A stretch of DNA of 62,773 nucleotides from Prevotella sp. (lineage in GTDB: Bacteria; Bacteroidota; Bacteroidia; Bacteroidales; Bacteroidaceae): assembly GCA_017650905.1 (NCBI GenBank), contig JAGCDZ010000095.1, forward strand, positions 1 through 62,773, read 5' to 3'. Under the pieces are notes generated by a model. It ran no database searches, was not told the DNA's origin, and was given only the letters and a program-made list of their open reading frames with translations. Shown one piece after another: positions 36,936 to 46,468 of this stretch. The position numbers and the translations under genes were made by a program. Within the stretch, counting starts at the first letter, position 1; each line of letters opens with the position of its first letter.

Positions 36936-37061
36936 GCAAATGTTTTTTCCCGTCGTGAATTTTCTATTTCAGCACGGGAAATTCTATCTTTACGTGCGGA
37001 AATTCTATTTCCACGGGCTGAAAATTCTGTTTCATGGCTTGAAAATACTTTTTCCACGTTG
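36936..37061 (-). repeat. Six imperfect repeats with exact 21-bp period in the HU-HIG leader
   Basis: Degenerate units related to GAAATTCTATTTCcacGg start at 36936, 36957, 36978, 36999, 37020 and 37041 (plus-strand reading), exactly 21 bp apart. Each unit is itself roughly palindromic (GGAAA-ttcta-TTTCC at 36998-37012 is the best). The array lies between the promoter (37062-37093) and the HU-HIG start (36782), so it would be transcribed. The rest of the 549-bp gap between genes (36783-37331) is A/T rich with no convincing gene. A plus-strand frame crosses the array with a heptapeptide-like periodicity, which follows from 21 being divisible by three. Confidence 0.75.
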
Positions 37062-37093
37062 CAAAGATACATTGTTTTTTCGATTTTACCAAA
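37062..37093 (-). promoter_or_regulatory. Promoter of the HU-HIG gene
   Basis: On the minus strand TTTG (37093-37090), 20 bp, TATCTTTG (37069-37062). It is the only good match upstream of the gene and implies a start near 37055. Confidence 0.75.
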
Positions 37094-37277
37094 TATATCG
37101 GCCAGAAATCACGAAAGACAGCTTAAGTTTTCGATCAAAAATAGCAAAACTCTGAAACATTTTCAGATTTTTGAATTCGCCATTCTCTTTTATGTTTTTT
37201 TACTGTGCGTCCTTGTCTCATTATTTGGTCCTCCTTATGATAGGCACGGGGCCTAACTGAAGATTCAATTCCATTTA

Positions 37278-37309
37278 TTTGTATATTTACTTATTTATTT
37301 GTACCTTTG
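37278..37309 (+). promoter_or_regulatory. Promoter of the S9 peptidase gene
   Basis: TTTG (37278-37281), 20 bp, TACCTTTG (37302-37309), about 22 bp before the ATG at 37332. Confidence 0.8.
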
Positions 37310-37331
37310 TCGGCGAAAAATAAAGAATAAT

Positions 37332-39773
37332 ATGAGACAGACATTGACAATACTCCTGCTGACTGCGGCGATGACCGCTACGGCGCAGATAAAAACCGAG
37401 ATAAAGACGTTTAACCAGACGGGTCCCTACGCCGTGAGTGCACCGTTGGGACTTGATACGGTGGATGTAAAGGGAAACAAATTCGACGATGCCTCGCTGA
37501 TGAGCAGCATCGCCCTCACCTCACCGGTAACGGGGCGTTTTGAAGGGCAGGTGCTGCCCTCGCTGCCAGACAAGAAAAGCGTGGGGCTGCTGTCGTTTTA
37601 TGTGAACAACCGCGACTACCTGAAGGGTAAGATTGAGGTGAAAGGGCCCAAGCACTACAAGCTCTTTATCGACGGTGAGCCTGCTATGCCTGAACTGAAA
37701 CTCGCTCCCGACCACCATACCTTCGTCATTCAGTATCTGGCCGAGCCGAAAGATACGGACTCCATCCGTGTGGTGATCGATGCCCCTCGTGAGGTGGCAA
37801 CGACGCTCGATGCCAGGCATCCCTTTATGGTGCACGATATTACCGATGGTAAGCGTGTGCGGGATATCTCCATATCGCCTGACGGACAGTATGCCTGCAT
37901 AGCCTGGCAGACCACGGAGCGCGGCGGCAGTAACCGTTGGAACTACGAACTGCGTGAGGTGAAGACCAATCACACATTGATGCTGCCGCAGCGGCAGGCC
38001 CGTTGGCTGCCCAAAACCATCGCCTGGATAGAGGAGGAACGCGAAGGTAAGAAACGTGTGCTCTATCAGGTGAAACCTACTGGCGAGCGTACCCGTTGGA
38101 TTAGCGGTCTGCCCGACGGCAGCTATCGTGTGGCGCCTACGGAGGACTATCTGGTGATGACCATCGAGGAGAAGGGTCCCGAGGAGGACAAGGAGATGTT
38201 TGAGGTGTTGGAGATGGACGACCGTCAGCCCGGCTGGCGCAACCGCAACTATCTCGCCCGCTACGACATCGCCAGCGGCCTCACCCGTCGTATTACCTTC
38301 GGTCACCAGCAGACGATGTTGATGGATATCTCGCAGGACGGAAAGAAACTGCTCGTGGCGCAGTCGTACTCGCGGCTTGCCAAGCGCCCGACAGAGGTGA
38401 TGGACGTGATGGTGGTCGATGCCGAGACCTTCAAGGCTGATACCATCTTTGTAGGTCGTGGGTTCTTAGCCAACGCCTCGTTCTCGCCCGACGGTACACA
38501 GATCCTTTTCAAGGGCTCGCCCGAGGCTTTCGACCGTATCGGCTGTACGCTGCCCGCTAGTGTGACGCCGAATATGTATGACTATCAGCTCTATCTCTAC
38601 GATATCGCCTCAAAGCATGTCACACCGCTGACCAAGGACTTTAACCCTTCGGTGCAGACCGTCGACTGGGCGTGGGGCGACGGGCTGGTGTATTTTACTG
38701 CTGAGGACCGCGACTTTGTGCGTCTTTACCAGATGAATCCTGCAAACGGGAAGATTGTGCAACTGGAACATGCGGGCGACAATGTGACGCGGATGAATGT
38801 GTCGGCGCACTCGAACGTGGTCGGCTATATCAGCAACGGTGTTTCCGAATACGCCTCGGCCTTTGCGGCCTATACTGCTAAGGGCAAGGCCCCGATGAAA
38901 CAGGTGCGGCTGTATGACGGTAAGAGCATCATGGATGATATCGCTGTGGCCGACTGCAAAGACTGGAATTATGTGAACGCGAAGGGCGAGACGGTCTATG
39001 GACGGATGTATCTGCCGCAGGATTTCGATGCTACGAAGAAATACCCGATGATTGTATATTACTATGGCGGTTGCTCGCCCGTTAGCCGCTATTTCGACGG
39101 TGTCTATTCCGGGCACTATTGGGCCTCGCTGGGCTATGTGGCTTACATCCTTCAGCCCAGTGGAGCCTCGGGCTTTGGACAGGAATGGGCCTCGCGCCAT
39201 GTGAATACGGCTGGACGGGGTCCGGCGGAGGATATCATTGAGGGTGTCAAGCGCATCTGTGCCGAGCACCCCTTCATCGACGCGAAGAAGGTGGGGTGTA
39301 TGGGTGCCAGCTACGGCGGATTCATGACCATGTATCTCCAGACGCAGACGGATATCTTTGCTGCGGCGATATCACATGCCGGTATCGCCAACCATACCAG
39401 TTACTGGGGCGAGGGCTACTGGGGCTATAATTACAGTGAGGTCAGCATGGCCAACAGCTATCCTTGGAGCCATCGGGAGCTCTATGTCGACCAGAGTCCG
39501 CTCTTCAATGCCGATAAGATCCACACACCGCTGTTGCTGTTGCACGGTACGGTGGACACGAATGTGCCCATTATTGAGAGCCTGCAGATGTTCACCGCCC
39601 TGAAACTCCTTGGCCGTGATGTGGCCCTTGTGGAAGTTGCCGGCGAGAACCACCATGTGCTCGACTACAACAAGAAGATCAAGTGGCTCGGTGCGCAGAT
39701 GGCGTGGTTCCAGAAATGGCTGAAGGACGATCCCTCATGGTGGGACGCCCTCTTCCCCAAGAAGCATCTGTAA
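37332..39773 (+). CDS. S9 family (prolyl oligopeptidase/DPP IV type) serine peptidase
   Basis: 813-aa secreted peptidase. Start 37332 gives a clear signal peptide (MRQTLTILLLTAAMTATAQ); the frame open from 37299 begins with TTG inside the -7 box. Residues about 150-560 form a beta-propeller-like region (repeated DISPDGQ, FSPDGTQ). Residues about 590-813 are the alpha/beta hydrolase domain. The catalytic triad is visible: Ser660 in GASYGG, Asp742 in GTVDTNVP, and His774/775 in GENHHVLDY. It likely trims di- or oligopeptides in the periplasm. It is followed 12 bp later by a DUF4421 gene and then mnmA. Confidence 0.93.
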   Translation: MRQTLTILLLTAAMTATAQIKTEIKTFNQTGPYAVSAPLGLDTVDVKGNKFDDASLMSSIALTSPVTGRFEGQVLPSLPDKKSVGLLSFYVNNRDYLKGKIEVKGPKHYKLFIDGEPAMPELKLAPDHHTFVIQYLAEPKDTDSIRVVIDAPREVATTLDARHPFMVHDITDGKRVRDISISPDGQYACIAWQTTERGGSNRWNYELREVKTNHTLMLPQRQARWLPKTIAWIEEEREGKKRVLYQVKPTGERTRWISGLPDGSYRVAPTEDYLVMTIEEKGPEEDKEMFEVLEMDDRQPGWRNRNYLARYDIASGLTRRITFGHQQTMLMDISQDGKKLLVAQSYSRLAKRPTEVMDVMVVDAETFKADTIFVGRGFLANASFSPDGTQILFKGSPEAFDRIGCTLPASVTPNMYDYQLYLYDIASKHVTPLTKDFNPSVQTVDWAWGDGLVYFTAEDRDFVRLYQMNPANGKIVQLEHAGDNVTRMNVSAHSNVVGYISNGVSEYASAFAAYTAKGKAPMKQVRLYDGKSIMDDIAVADCKDWNYVNAKGETVYGRMYLPQDFDATKKYPMIVYYYGGCSPVSRYFDGVYSGHYWASLGYVAYILQPSGASGFGQEWASRHVNTAGRGPAEDIIEGVKRICAEHPFIDAKKVGCMGASYGGFMTMYLQTQTDIFAAAISHAGIANHTSYWGEGYWGYNYSEVSMANSYPWSHRELYVDQSPLFNADKIHTPLLLLHGTVDTNVPIIESLQMFTALKLLGRDVALVEVAGENHHVLDYNKKIKWLGAQMAWFQKWLKDDPSWWDALFPKKHL

Positions 39774-39785
39774 AATGTAGAAACG

Positions 39786-40985
39786 ATGGTAAGAAAAATC
39801 CTATATCTGTTGCTGATGTTGGTGCCCCTTCCGGTGGCGGCCCAACATATGAACGCCAACATCGGTGTGACCCAGCCGTCAAGGAATCTTTTTACCTATG
39901 CTTCCGAATCGGCCAAGGGAAAGCCTGTATTGCTGCAGCCGCTCTATTGGGTGAAGACGTTGATTGACTCTTCGGCCGTCGCTACCGTCGACCGCAATTA
40001 TATCGAACAGCCTAAGCCCGCTTGGGCTATAGAGGCCAGGAGTTCTCTGAATCAGTCGACGCTCAAGATGGAGACCACATGGGAGGACCCTGTAGATGGC
40101 AACATGAATCTTTGGGCGAAGAGCAAGAACGGTCTCTCCACTTCGGCAGGTCTGTGGCTGGGATATCGCGGCTATGGTTTCGGCTATTCCAAAGAGGTCG
40201 GTCAGACCAGCGGCTCTACACTATCCATCGGAGCCATGGGCGGCAGCTTCGGTATCAACCTGCGCATCAGCTCCTATAACAGTGATATGCCCGACATTTA
40301 TATTGATGGGGTGAAACTGACATCCTATGATGAAGACGACGACCGTCTGGAGGATCCTATCAAAGTACGTACGCTCTTCCTCGACGGCTATTATATGCTC
40401 AACGGCAAGCACTTCTCTTATGCCGCTGCCTATGATAACTCGCTCATCCAGAAACGCTCGGCCGGATCGATTGTCGTGGGAGGGATGTATTGCCATAGCC
40501 GTGCAGATTATAGCGCCGATTCCAACTGGTTGCTGACAGCATTGATGGAGGGTGTTGGAAAAGTGAAATTCTCGCAAGGCAGCATTGGCGCAGGCTATGC
40601 CTACAACTGGGTACCCGCTCGCGGATGGCTCGTCAGCGCGATGGCCATGCCGATGCTTACCTTCTATAATCACACCACGAAGTATGTGTATGACTGTGAA
40701 TTGGTGAATCCTAACGTGGAGGATTGGGATACGCTTTCGGAAGATGAGATTCTGGAATGGGTGTTTGACCCGGATACCAAGATCATGACAGTCGACGAGA
40801 CGGCAGAGACGTCCAATAATAAAGTGAAACTGAACTTCGATGCGCGCTTGAGCGTGGTCTATAATTTCGACCGCTGGTATCTGCGCGTATATGGTCATTA
40901 TAATCGGTTCCGCTATGGTAATGATTTTGTCTCAGGGCGTGTGACTGACTGGACCGCGAATGCATCGTTGGGATTCAGGTTTTAG
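39786..40985 (+). CDS. DUF4421-type outer-membrane protein
   Basis: 399 aa with signal peptide (about 1-19). The rest is rich in alternating beta-strand sequence with aromatic girdles (LWLGYRGYGFGYSKEV, GGSFGINLRISSY, GAGYAYNWVPARGWLVSAM) and ends in F (LGFRF), as expected for a small outer-membrane barrel. The pattern fits the DUF4421 family of Bacteroidota, recalled from memory. Function is unknown. It lies in a rightward run S9 peptidase-this gene-mnmA with 12-13 bp gaps, so it is probably co-transcribed; the mix of functions gives no pathway clue. Confidence 0.75.
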   Translation: MVRKILYLLLMLVPLPVAAQHMNANIGVTQPSRNLFTYASESAKGKPVLLQPLYWVKTLIDSSAVATVDRNYIEQPKPAWAIEARSSLNQSTLKMETTWEDPVDGNMNLWAKSKNGLSTSAGLWLGYRGYGFGYSKEVGQTSGSTLSIGAMGGSFGINLRISSYNSDMPDIYIDGVKLTSYDEDDDRLEDPIKVRTLFLDGYYMLNGKHFSYAAAYDNSLIQKRSAGSIVVGGMYCHSRADYSADSNWLLTALMEGVGKVKFSQGSIGAGYAYNWVPARGWLVSAMAMPMLTFYNHTTKYVYDCELVNPNVEDWDTLSEDEILEWVFDPDTKIMTVDETAETSNNKVKLNFDARLSVVYNFDRWYLRVYGHYNRFRYGNDFVSGRVTDWTANASLGFRF

Positions 40986-40998
40986 TGAATAGTGGATA

Positions 40999-42078
40999 AT
41001 GAATATTGAGGAGATACAGGAAAAAAAGATTGCGGTGCTGTTGTCGGGAGGTGTCGACAGCAGCGTGGTGGTCTATGAGTTCGCCAAAATCGGACTCCAC
41101 CCCGACTGTTTCTATATCAAGATAGGTCCGGAGGAGCATGAGGAATGGGACTGTTCGTCGGAGGAGGATCTGGAGATGGCGACGGCGGTGGCGCATAAGT
41201 ATGGCTGTAAGCTGGAGGTGATCGACTGTCACAAGGAATATTGGAACCAGGTGACGACCTATACGATGGAAAAGGTGCGTGCGGGTCTGACACCGAATCC
41301 CGACGTGATGTGCAACCGCCTGATTAAGTTCGGTGCCTTCGATGAGAAACGGGGGCACGACTACGACCTCATTGCCACAGGCCACTATGCCCAGACGGAG
41401 ATCGATGCAGAAGGCCGCAAGTGGCTCTGTACGAGTCCTGACCCCGTGAAGGACCAGACCGATTTCCTGGCCCAGATCTACGATTGGCAGTTGAAGAAGG
41501 CGCTCTTCCCCATCGGACACTATGTGAAGGACGAGGTGCGTCAGATTGCCGAGCGCGAGCATCTGGTGAATGCCAAACGTAAGGACTCGCAGGGCATCTG
41601 TTTCCTGGGCAAAATCAGTTATAACGACTATATCCGTCGCTACTTAGGTGAGCAGCCTGGCGATGTCATCGAGCTCGAAACCGGTAAGCGCATCGGCGAG
41701 CATCGCGGCCTCTGGTTCCATACTATCGGCCAGCGTAAGGGCATGGGCTTTGGTGGCGGCCCTTGGTTTGTGGTGAAGAAGGATGTTGCTAACAACATTC
41801 TATACGTCTCGCACGGCTATGACCCCGAGACGGCCTATAAGCAGGATTTCCCCGTCCACGACTTTCATTGGTTGACGGCAGAATCCGTGATGGATACTGT
41901 CACTTTCAAAATCCGCCACACGCCCGAATATCATCCTGCGACACTCGAATGGAAGAGCCCACAGGAATTCATCGTTCATTCGAGGGAAAAGATCCATGGT
42001 GTCGCTCCTGGCCAGTTCTGTGTCATCTACGACGCCGACCATCACCGCTGCCTCGGCTCCGGTGAAATCACGGTTTAG
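40999..42078 (+). CDS. mnmA: tRNA-specific 2-thiouridylase MnmA
   Basis: Transfers sulfur to U34 of tRNA(Lys, Glu, Gln), using ATP. 359 aa. PP-loop SGGVDSS lies at residues 16-22. The two catalytic cysteines are Cys105 (NPDVMCNR) and Cys201 (SQGICFLG). HTIGQRKGMGFGGGPWFVV marks the central domain. It lies 13 bp after the DUF4421 gene and is convergent with the GH67 gene across a palindrome-rich spacer. Confidence 0.97.
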   Translation: MNIEEIQEKKIAVLLSGGVDSSVVVYEFAKIGLHPDCFYIKIGPEEHEEWDCSSEEDLEMATAVAHKYGCKLEVIDCHKEYWNQVTTYTMEKVRAGLTPNPDVMCNRLIKFGAFDEKRGHDYDLIATGHYAQTEIDAEGRKWLCTSPDPVKDQTDFLAQIYDWQLKKALFPIGHYVKDEVRQIAEREHLVNAKRKDSQGICFLGKISYNDYIRRYLGEQPGDVIELETGKRIGEHRGLWFHTIGQRKGMGFGGGPWFVVKKDVANNILYVSHGYDPETAYKQDFPVHDFHWLTAESVMDTVTFKIRHTPEYHPATLEWKSPQEFIVHSREKIHGVAPGQFCVIYDADHHRCLGSGEITV

Positions 42079-42095
42079 AAAAGAAATGAATTTTT

Positions 42096-42222
42096 TAGAA
42101 ACGAATTCCCCTAATTTTTCATAATTTTATCCACTAATTTTCCTAATTATTTATTAAGGAAATTAAGGATTAATTAGGGTAATTCGTTTCTATATAATAT
42201 TTTAGGATAATTTGTTTCTAAA
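42096..42222. repeat. Palindromic repeat cluster between mnmA and the GH67 gene
   Basis: A 21-nt arm (42096-42116) recurs inverted at 42172-42192 with one mismatch (core AGAAACGAATT / AATTCGTTTCT). Inside it lies a second stem, TAATTTTCCT (42135-42144) with AAGGAAATTA (42156-42165). A third related copy, TAGGATAATTTGTTTCTA, follows at 42203-42220. It may act as a convergent terminator, but its length and repeated arms also resemble a dispersed extragenic palindromic element. Confidence 0.65.
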
Positions 42223-42225
42223 AAA

Positions 42226-44136
42226 TTACTTTTTGGTGAATGAGCCGAAGTAGTCAAGGCAGGTCTTCTGCCATTTCTTCGCATTCTCCAGCTGGTGCTG
42301 CATCCGAGCATCCGTTTCCTTCCAGCGCTGTTCATCGATGAACGGCTTGGCTTCGTTCCAGATGCGGACGAAATCCTCCACTTCCTTCACGCCGCGACCA
42401 TAGCAGTACTGCATCTCCTCATAGACGGTGCGGCCGCTTTTCATACGATAAGTCCATGGTACGCGATGGAACCACAATAGGTAGCGCTCCGGACAAGTGT
42501 TCAGGTCATCGTAGAGCGTACAATAAGGCTCACGATATTGTGCTGTCGCATTCGATCCCGTATGCGTGCGATTGAAACCAATCGAGTCGTTATTGGCCTT
42601 GTGATAGTAAACAGGGCACCACTCGATGGGGTAGCGGGCAATGAATCCGTCGGGTTCGGGACCATAATGCTGGTCGAAAGCGAAGATATGGTGCAGGCCG
42701 ATGGGCATCATATAGTCGACACAAGCCTCACGGCTGCGGAGCATCATGTTCAATAGAGGCGATAGGGGAGCAGGGAGCGGAGAGAGATAACCAGGTTGGC
42801 CGAAGGTCTGTTGCAACCATTCAGTGGCAATCTCTTCGCTGGTGAGATTCGGGTTCCATGCCAGACGGCCGAAGGCATACCAATTGGCCTGTGAGAAATG
42901 GTGGCCGCACCAGTTCTTGTCGAGTCCGATGTTCGCCACACCGGCGATGCCTACCAGTCGTGAAGGCTCCACGAAGCCGAAGAACTCGCGCCACATTGGG
43001 GCGAGATAGACCAGATGGCGCGATTGTCCGAGATACTCCTGTGTAATCTGCAGCTCAGCCATTTGCTTGGTCTTGCGCATAGTGTCGAAGATGGGGGCGT
43101 AGGGCTCACGGGGCTGGAAATCCAGTGGACCGTTCTTCGACTGCAGGATGACATTGTCGCGGAACTGTCCGTCGAGGTCCTTGAATTCCGATACAGCCTG
43201 TTTCACGCGGTCTTCACCCTTATGGGCAGCGCCATACACGAACGAGCGCCACATCACGATGCCTCCGAAGGGCTTCACCGCATCGGCCAGCATGTTGGCA
43301 CCGTCGGCATGGGTGCGATTATAGTCGAAAGGACCAGGCTGACCTTCAGAATTAGCCTTCACCAGGAATCCGCCGAAGTCGGGAACCAGCGCATAGATCT
43401 CCTTGGCCTTCGCTTTCCACCAGTTCTTCACCTGGGCATTCAATGGATCGGCTGTCTTCAGTGGCTTACCTCCGTTGACACCTTTGGCTGGTATCGTCAT
43501 CGGCGAGCCGAAGTTGACAGACAGATAGACTTTGATGCCATATGGGCGCAGGATATCAGCAATTTCCTTCACCTTGTTAAGATAAAGGGTGGAGAGCATC
43601 TTTGGCGAGGCATTTACATTGTTGAGCACAGTGCCGTTGATGCCGATTGAGGCATTGGCACGGGCATACTCCTTAATAAGTTCTGCGTTGATGGGCTTGG
43701 GCTTCCACTGGTCGCTGTTTCTCCTTGTCCTCGGATCTTCCAGTGCCCAGAAGATGCTGAGTCCGGCATAGCCGCGCTCAATGCTGCTGTCGAGGTTGTC
43801 CCAGTGGTTCAGCAGGCGGAGTTTATAGTAAGGAGCCGAGTAACCTTTCTCGCCTCTCAGCAGGGCGTATGCACCGTAAAGCAGGCCCATCTCGTTCTTG
43901 GCGGTAATAGTGCTCCCGTTGATCCGATAGGCATCATCTGCCATCGTGGGGTCTGTCACCAGCGTAGCCTTTGCGCCGGTATAGTAGTTACGCAACTCTT
44001 CGGCGGCGAGGCATTCGGGTCCCGTCACTTGTGCTTTCTGAACTTTGTCAAATCTCAGCCACAACTGGTGGCCATCCTCTGCCTTTGCGAGTCCTGCAAA
44101 AGCCAGAGCCAAAAATAAAAACGTTAATTTCTTCAT
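42226..44136 (-). CDS. aguA: Alpha-glucuronidase, glycoside hydrolase family 67
   Basis: Removes 4-O-methyl-glucuronic acid from the non-reducing end of xylo-oligosaccharides in xylan breakdown. 636 aa with a signal peptide (MKKLTFLFLALAFAGLAKA), so probably periplasmic. An N-terminal domain (about 25-130) precedes the barrel. GH67 hallmarks include LLNHWDNLDSSIERGYAG, FLVKANSEGQPGP and FHRVPWTYRM. The ATG at 44136 was chosen because the upstream in-frame ATG (44148) would lie only about 4 nt from the predicted transcription start. No other xylan gene is next to it; transport and xylosidase functions must be elsewhere. Confidence 0.94.
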   Translation of the reverse strand: MKKLTFLFLALAFAGLAKAEDGHQLWLRFDKVQKAQVTGPECLAAEELRNYYTGAKATLVTDPTMADDAYRINGSTITAKNEMGLLYGAYALLRGEKGYSAPYYKLRLLNHWDNLDSSIERGYAGLSIFWALEDPRTRRNSDQWKPKPINAELIKEYARANASIGINGTVLNNVNASPKMLSTLYLNKVKEIADILRPYGIKVYLSVNFGSPMTIPAKGVNGGKPLKTADPLNAQVKNWWKAKAKEIYALVPDFGGFLVKANSEGQPGPFDYNRTHADGANMLADAVKPFGGIVMWRSFVYGAAHKGEDRVKQAVSEFKDLDGQFRDNVILQSKNGPLDFQPREPYAPIFDTMRKTKQMAELQITQEYLGQSRHLVYLAPMWREFFGFVEPSRLVGIAGVANIGLDKNWCGHHFSQANWYAFGRLAWNPNLTSEEIATEWLQQTFGQPGYLSPLPAPLSPLLNMMLRSREACVDYMMPIGLHHIFAFDQHYGPEPDGFIARYPIEWCPVYYHKANNDSIGFNRTHTGSNATAQYREPYCTLYDDLNTCPERYLLWFHRVPWTYRMKSGRTVYEEMQYCYGRGVKEVEDFVRIWNEAKPFIDEQRWKETDARMQHQLENAKKWQKTCLDYFGSFTKK

Positions 44137-44158
44137 ACCTGTCTTCATAATTTTGGCA

Positions 44159-44166
44159 CAAAAATA
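44159..44166 (-). promoter_or_regulatory. -7 box of the GH67 gene
   Basis: TATTTTTG on the minus strand (44166-44159), 22 bp before the chosen ATG. A weak GTTG lies 18 bp further upstream. Confidence 0.5.
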
Positions 44167-44257
44167 CAAAAATTTTATTATTTCCAACGCTTCAAACTTG
44201 TATTTTTATACTTTTACAACAAATATACAACAAAAAGAGATATAAATACACATTCTC

Positions 44258-44288
44258 TTTGCCTAATCGAAATTTTGTATTATCTTTG
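44258..44288 (+). promoter_or_regulatory. Promoter of the guanine deaminase gene
   Basis: TTTG (44258-44261), 19 bp, TATCTTTG (44281-44288). The start should be near 44295, giving a leader of about 45 nt. Confidence 0.78.
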
Positions 44289-44339
44289 CAACCAGAAACT
44301 AACAATGGAACAATAGTATTAACACGAAAATTAATTAAG

Positions 44340-45623
44340 ATGAAGAAGATCTATAAGGCTCATATTCTCTATACGAAGGAGAAAAACAGTTTCGAGGTGC
44401 TGGAGAACGGTTATGTGGCTGTTGGCTCCGACGGGTGTGTGATAGGGGTGTCGACGGATCTGGCATCGCTTGACAGCGGGGGTGCGGAGGTCGTTGACTT
44501 CGGCGACCGTCTGCTGATACCAGCCATGAACGATATGCATGTGCATGCGCCGCAAGTGCGTAATCAGGGCGTGGCGATGGATCTGGAACTGTTGCCATGG
44601 TTGCAGAACTACACCTTCCCTGAAGAGTCGAAATATGCCGATGTCCATTATGCTGAGCGCATGTATCGTCGTTTCTTGCATACACAGTGGCTGTTCGGCA
44701 CCATGCGTAGTGTTGTATTCGGTACCGTCCATACGGAGAGCACCCGTCTGTTGATGAAACTCTATCAGGAGGCCGGCATGGGGGCATTGGTCGGCAAAGT
44801 GGCTATGAACCGCAACTGTCCTGAGGCACTCTGTGAAGATGTAGAGGCCGCTGTAGAGGGCAATGAACGGCTGATAGCCGAATTCAATCAGCCCAATGCA
44901 CTGGTACGGCCCATCATCACGCCACGTTTTGTGCCCTCATGTACGCCAGAATTGTTGAAAGCCTGTGGCCAGTTGGCTGACAAGTATCAGCTGCCCGTTC
45001 AGTCGCATCTGTCGGAGAACGTGTCAGAGATAGCCTGGGTGGCTGAGCTGGAGCCTGAAAGCAGGAGTTATGGTGATGCCTACAACCGTTACGGTATCTT
45101 CGGACAAACGCCAACCATCATGGCCCACTGCGTATGGACAAAGGATGAGGAGTTGGAATTGATGAAACGCAATGGTGTCATGGTGGCTCACTGTCCTACG
45201 TCGAACTTCAATATTGCATCGGGAATGGCCCCCCTTCGTACTTTCCTCGACGAAGGGGTGCGTATCGGCTTAGGGAGTGACATCAGTGGTGGTCACGACC
45301 TGAACATGTTCCGTATGTTGGTCTATGCCATTCAAGTCAGCAAGATGCATTATCAGCAAGACCACAATAAAGCATTCCTGACCTTGCCTGAAATCTTCTG
45401 GATTGCTACCAAATCGGCAGGCAGTTTCTTCGGCAAAGTAGGTAGTTTCGAACCCGGTTATGAGTTCGATGCGCTGGTCATCGACGACAGCGTCCTGAAT
45501 TATGACCATTATTCACTACTGGAACGTCTAGAGCGGTACATCTATCTGGGCGACGACCGCCAGATAGAGTACCGTTTCTGTCGTGGAAAGGTCATCCCGG
45601 AGCCGGAGATTTACAGCAACTGA
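44340..45623 (+). CDS. guaD: Guanine deaminase (amidohydrolase family)
   Basis: Hydrolyses guanine to xanthine and ammonia. The 427 aa belong to the metal-dependent amidohydrolase family. Metal ligands are visible as MHVHAP near residue 65, QSHLSEN, IMAHCVW and [19 protein letters not shown] and the C-terminal VIDDS-type strand also fit the guanine deaminase group. ATG 44340 was chosen since it follows the promoter; the longer open frame from 44259 includes the -7 box. The 3' end overlaps the convergent nagB gene by 13 bp. Chlorohydrolase-type relatives are the main alternative. Confidence 0.88.
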   Translation: MKKIYKAHILYTKEKNSFEVLENGYVAVGSDGCVIGVSTDLASLDSGGAEVVDFGDRLLIPAMNDMHVHAPQVRNQGVAMDLELLPWLQNYTFPEESKYADVHYAERMYRRFLHTQWLFGTMRSVVFGTVHTESTRLLMKLYQEAGMGALVGKVAMNRNCPEALCEDVEAAVEGNERLIAEFNQPNALVRPIITPRFVPSCTPELLKACGQLADKYQLPVQSHLSENVSEIAWVAELEPESRSYGDAYNRYGIFGQTPTIMAHCVWTKDEELELMKRNGVMVAHCPTSNFNIASGMAPLRTFLDEGVRIGLGSDISGGHDLNMFRMLVYAIQVSKMHYQQDHNKAFLTLPEIFWIATKSAGSFFGKVGSFEPGYEFDALVIDDSVLNYDHYSLLERLERYIYLGDDRQIEYRFCRGKVIPEPEIYSN

Positions 45624-46405
45624 TCGCTTTCGATGTCCTTGAAATACTTATATGTGCTGACCTTCAGCTCGTCGGCAGCATCCTCGTCGCTGACGATGAT
45701 GCCGTGCTCGTGCATCTGCAGGGCACTGATGGTCCACATGTGGTTCACGGCTCCCTCGATGGCAGCCTGAAGGGCGCGGGCCTTGGCGTGGCCGTTCACT
45801 AGGATCATCACCTCGCGGGCAGCCATCACGGTGCCTACACCAACGGTGAGGGCATGGGCGGGAACGTTCTCAGGATTGCCGCCGAAGAAACGGCTGTTGG
45901 CAATGCGGGTGTCGGTGGTAAGCGTCTTCATACGTGTCTTTGAACTCAGTGAAGAGCCTGGCTCGTTGAATGCGATATGACCATCGGGACCGATACCTCC
46001 AATGAAAAGGTCGATGCCGCCAGCTTCCTGAATCATCTCCTCGTAGTGAGCGCACTCGGCTGCTAGATCGGGGGCGTTGCCATTCAGAATATGGATGTTC
46101 TCCTTCGGACAGTCGATGTGGTCGAAGAGGTTACGTGCCATGAAGGCGTGATAACTCTCTGGATGAGTCTCGGGCAGGCCAACGTATTCATCCATGTTAA
46201 AGGTCAGTACGTTCTTGAAAGATACGCGTCCTTCGCGGCAGGCTGATACCAGGGCATTGTACATGCCTACGGGCGATGAACCAGTTGGCAAACCGAGGAC
46301 GAACTTATGATCCGGGGTCGGTTTGAACTCGTTGATACGCTTAATGACATGCTCAGCAGCCCACTGAGACAACTTCTGGTAGTCTGATTGAATAATAACT
46401 CTCAT
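45611..46405 (-). CDS. nagB: Glucosamine-6-phosphate deaminase
   Basis: Converts glucosamine-6-phosphate to fructose-6-phosphate and ammonia, feeding amino sugars into glycolysis. 264 aa; [17 protein letters not shown] is the normal N-terminus, so ATG 46405 is the start. Family motifs are [49 protein letters not shown] and [10 protein letters not shown]. It is convergent with guanine deaminase with a 13-bp overlap. A -7 box (TATTTTTG, 46447-46440) lies upstream. Confidence 0.97.
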   Translation of the reverse strand: MRVIIQSDYQKLSQWAAEHVIKRINEFKPTPDHKFVLGLPTGSSPVGMYNALVSACREGRVSFKNVLTFNMDEYVGLPETHPESYHAFMARNLFDHIDCPKENIHILNGNAPDLAAECAHYEEMIQEAGGIDLFIGGIGPDGHIAFNEPGSSLSSKTRMKTLTTDTRIANSRFFGGNPENVPAHALTVGVGTVMAAREVMILVNGHAKARALQAAIEGAVNHMWTISALQMHEHGIIVSDEDAADELKVSTYKYFKDIESDQLL

Positions 46406-46439
46406 AATGTTTTTGTTTTTGGTTCGTAAAAATTTGCTG

Positions 46440-46447
46440 CAAAAATA
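46440..46447 (-). promoter_or_regulatory. -7 box of nagB
   Basis: TATTTTTG on the minus strand, 35 bp before the nagB ATG. No clear -33 partner. Confidence 0.45.
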
Positions 46448-46468
46448 CAAAATAATTTAGGAGATAAA

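Noticed and set aside
36936-37061. CRISPR array
   Set aside because: Units are degenerate, contiguous with a 21-bp period, lack unique spacers of usual length, and no cas gene is near.
36940-37155. 71-aa plus-strand frame over the 21-bp repeats
   Set aside because: The heptapeptide periodicity follows automatically from a 21-bp repeat. No promoter or start context was found, and it continues past the repeats into A/T-rich sequence. Left open as a check in the findings.
42226-44187. Longer start for the GH67 gene at 44187
   Set aside because: The extra N-terminus would cross the predicted -7 box and spoil the signal peptide that begins at 44136.
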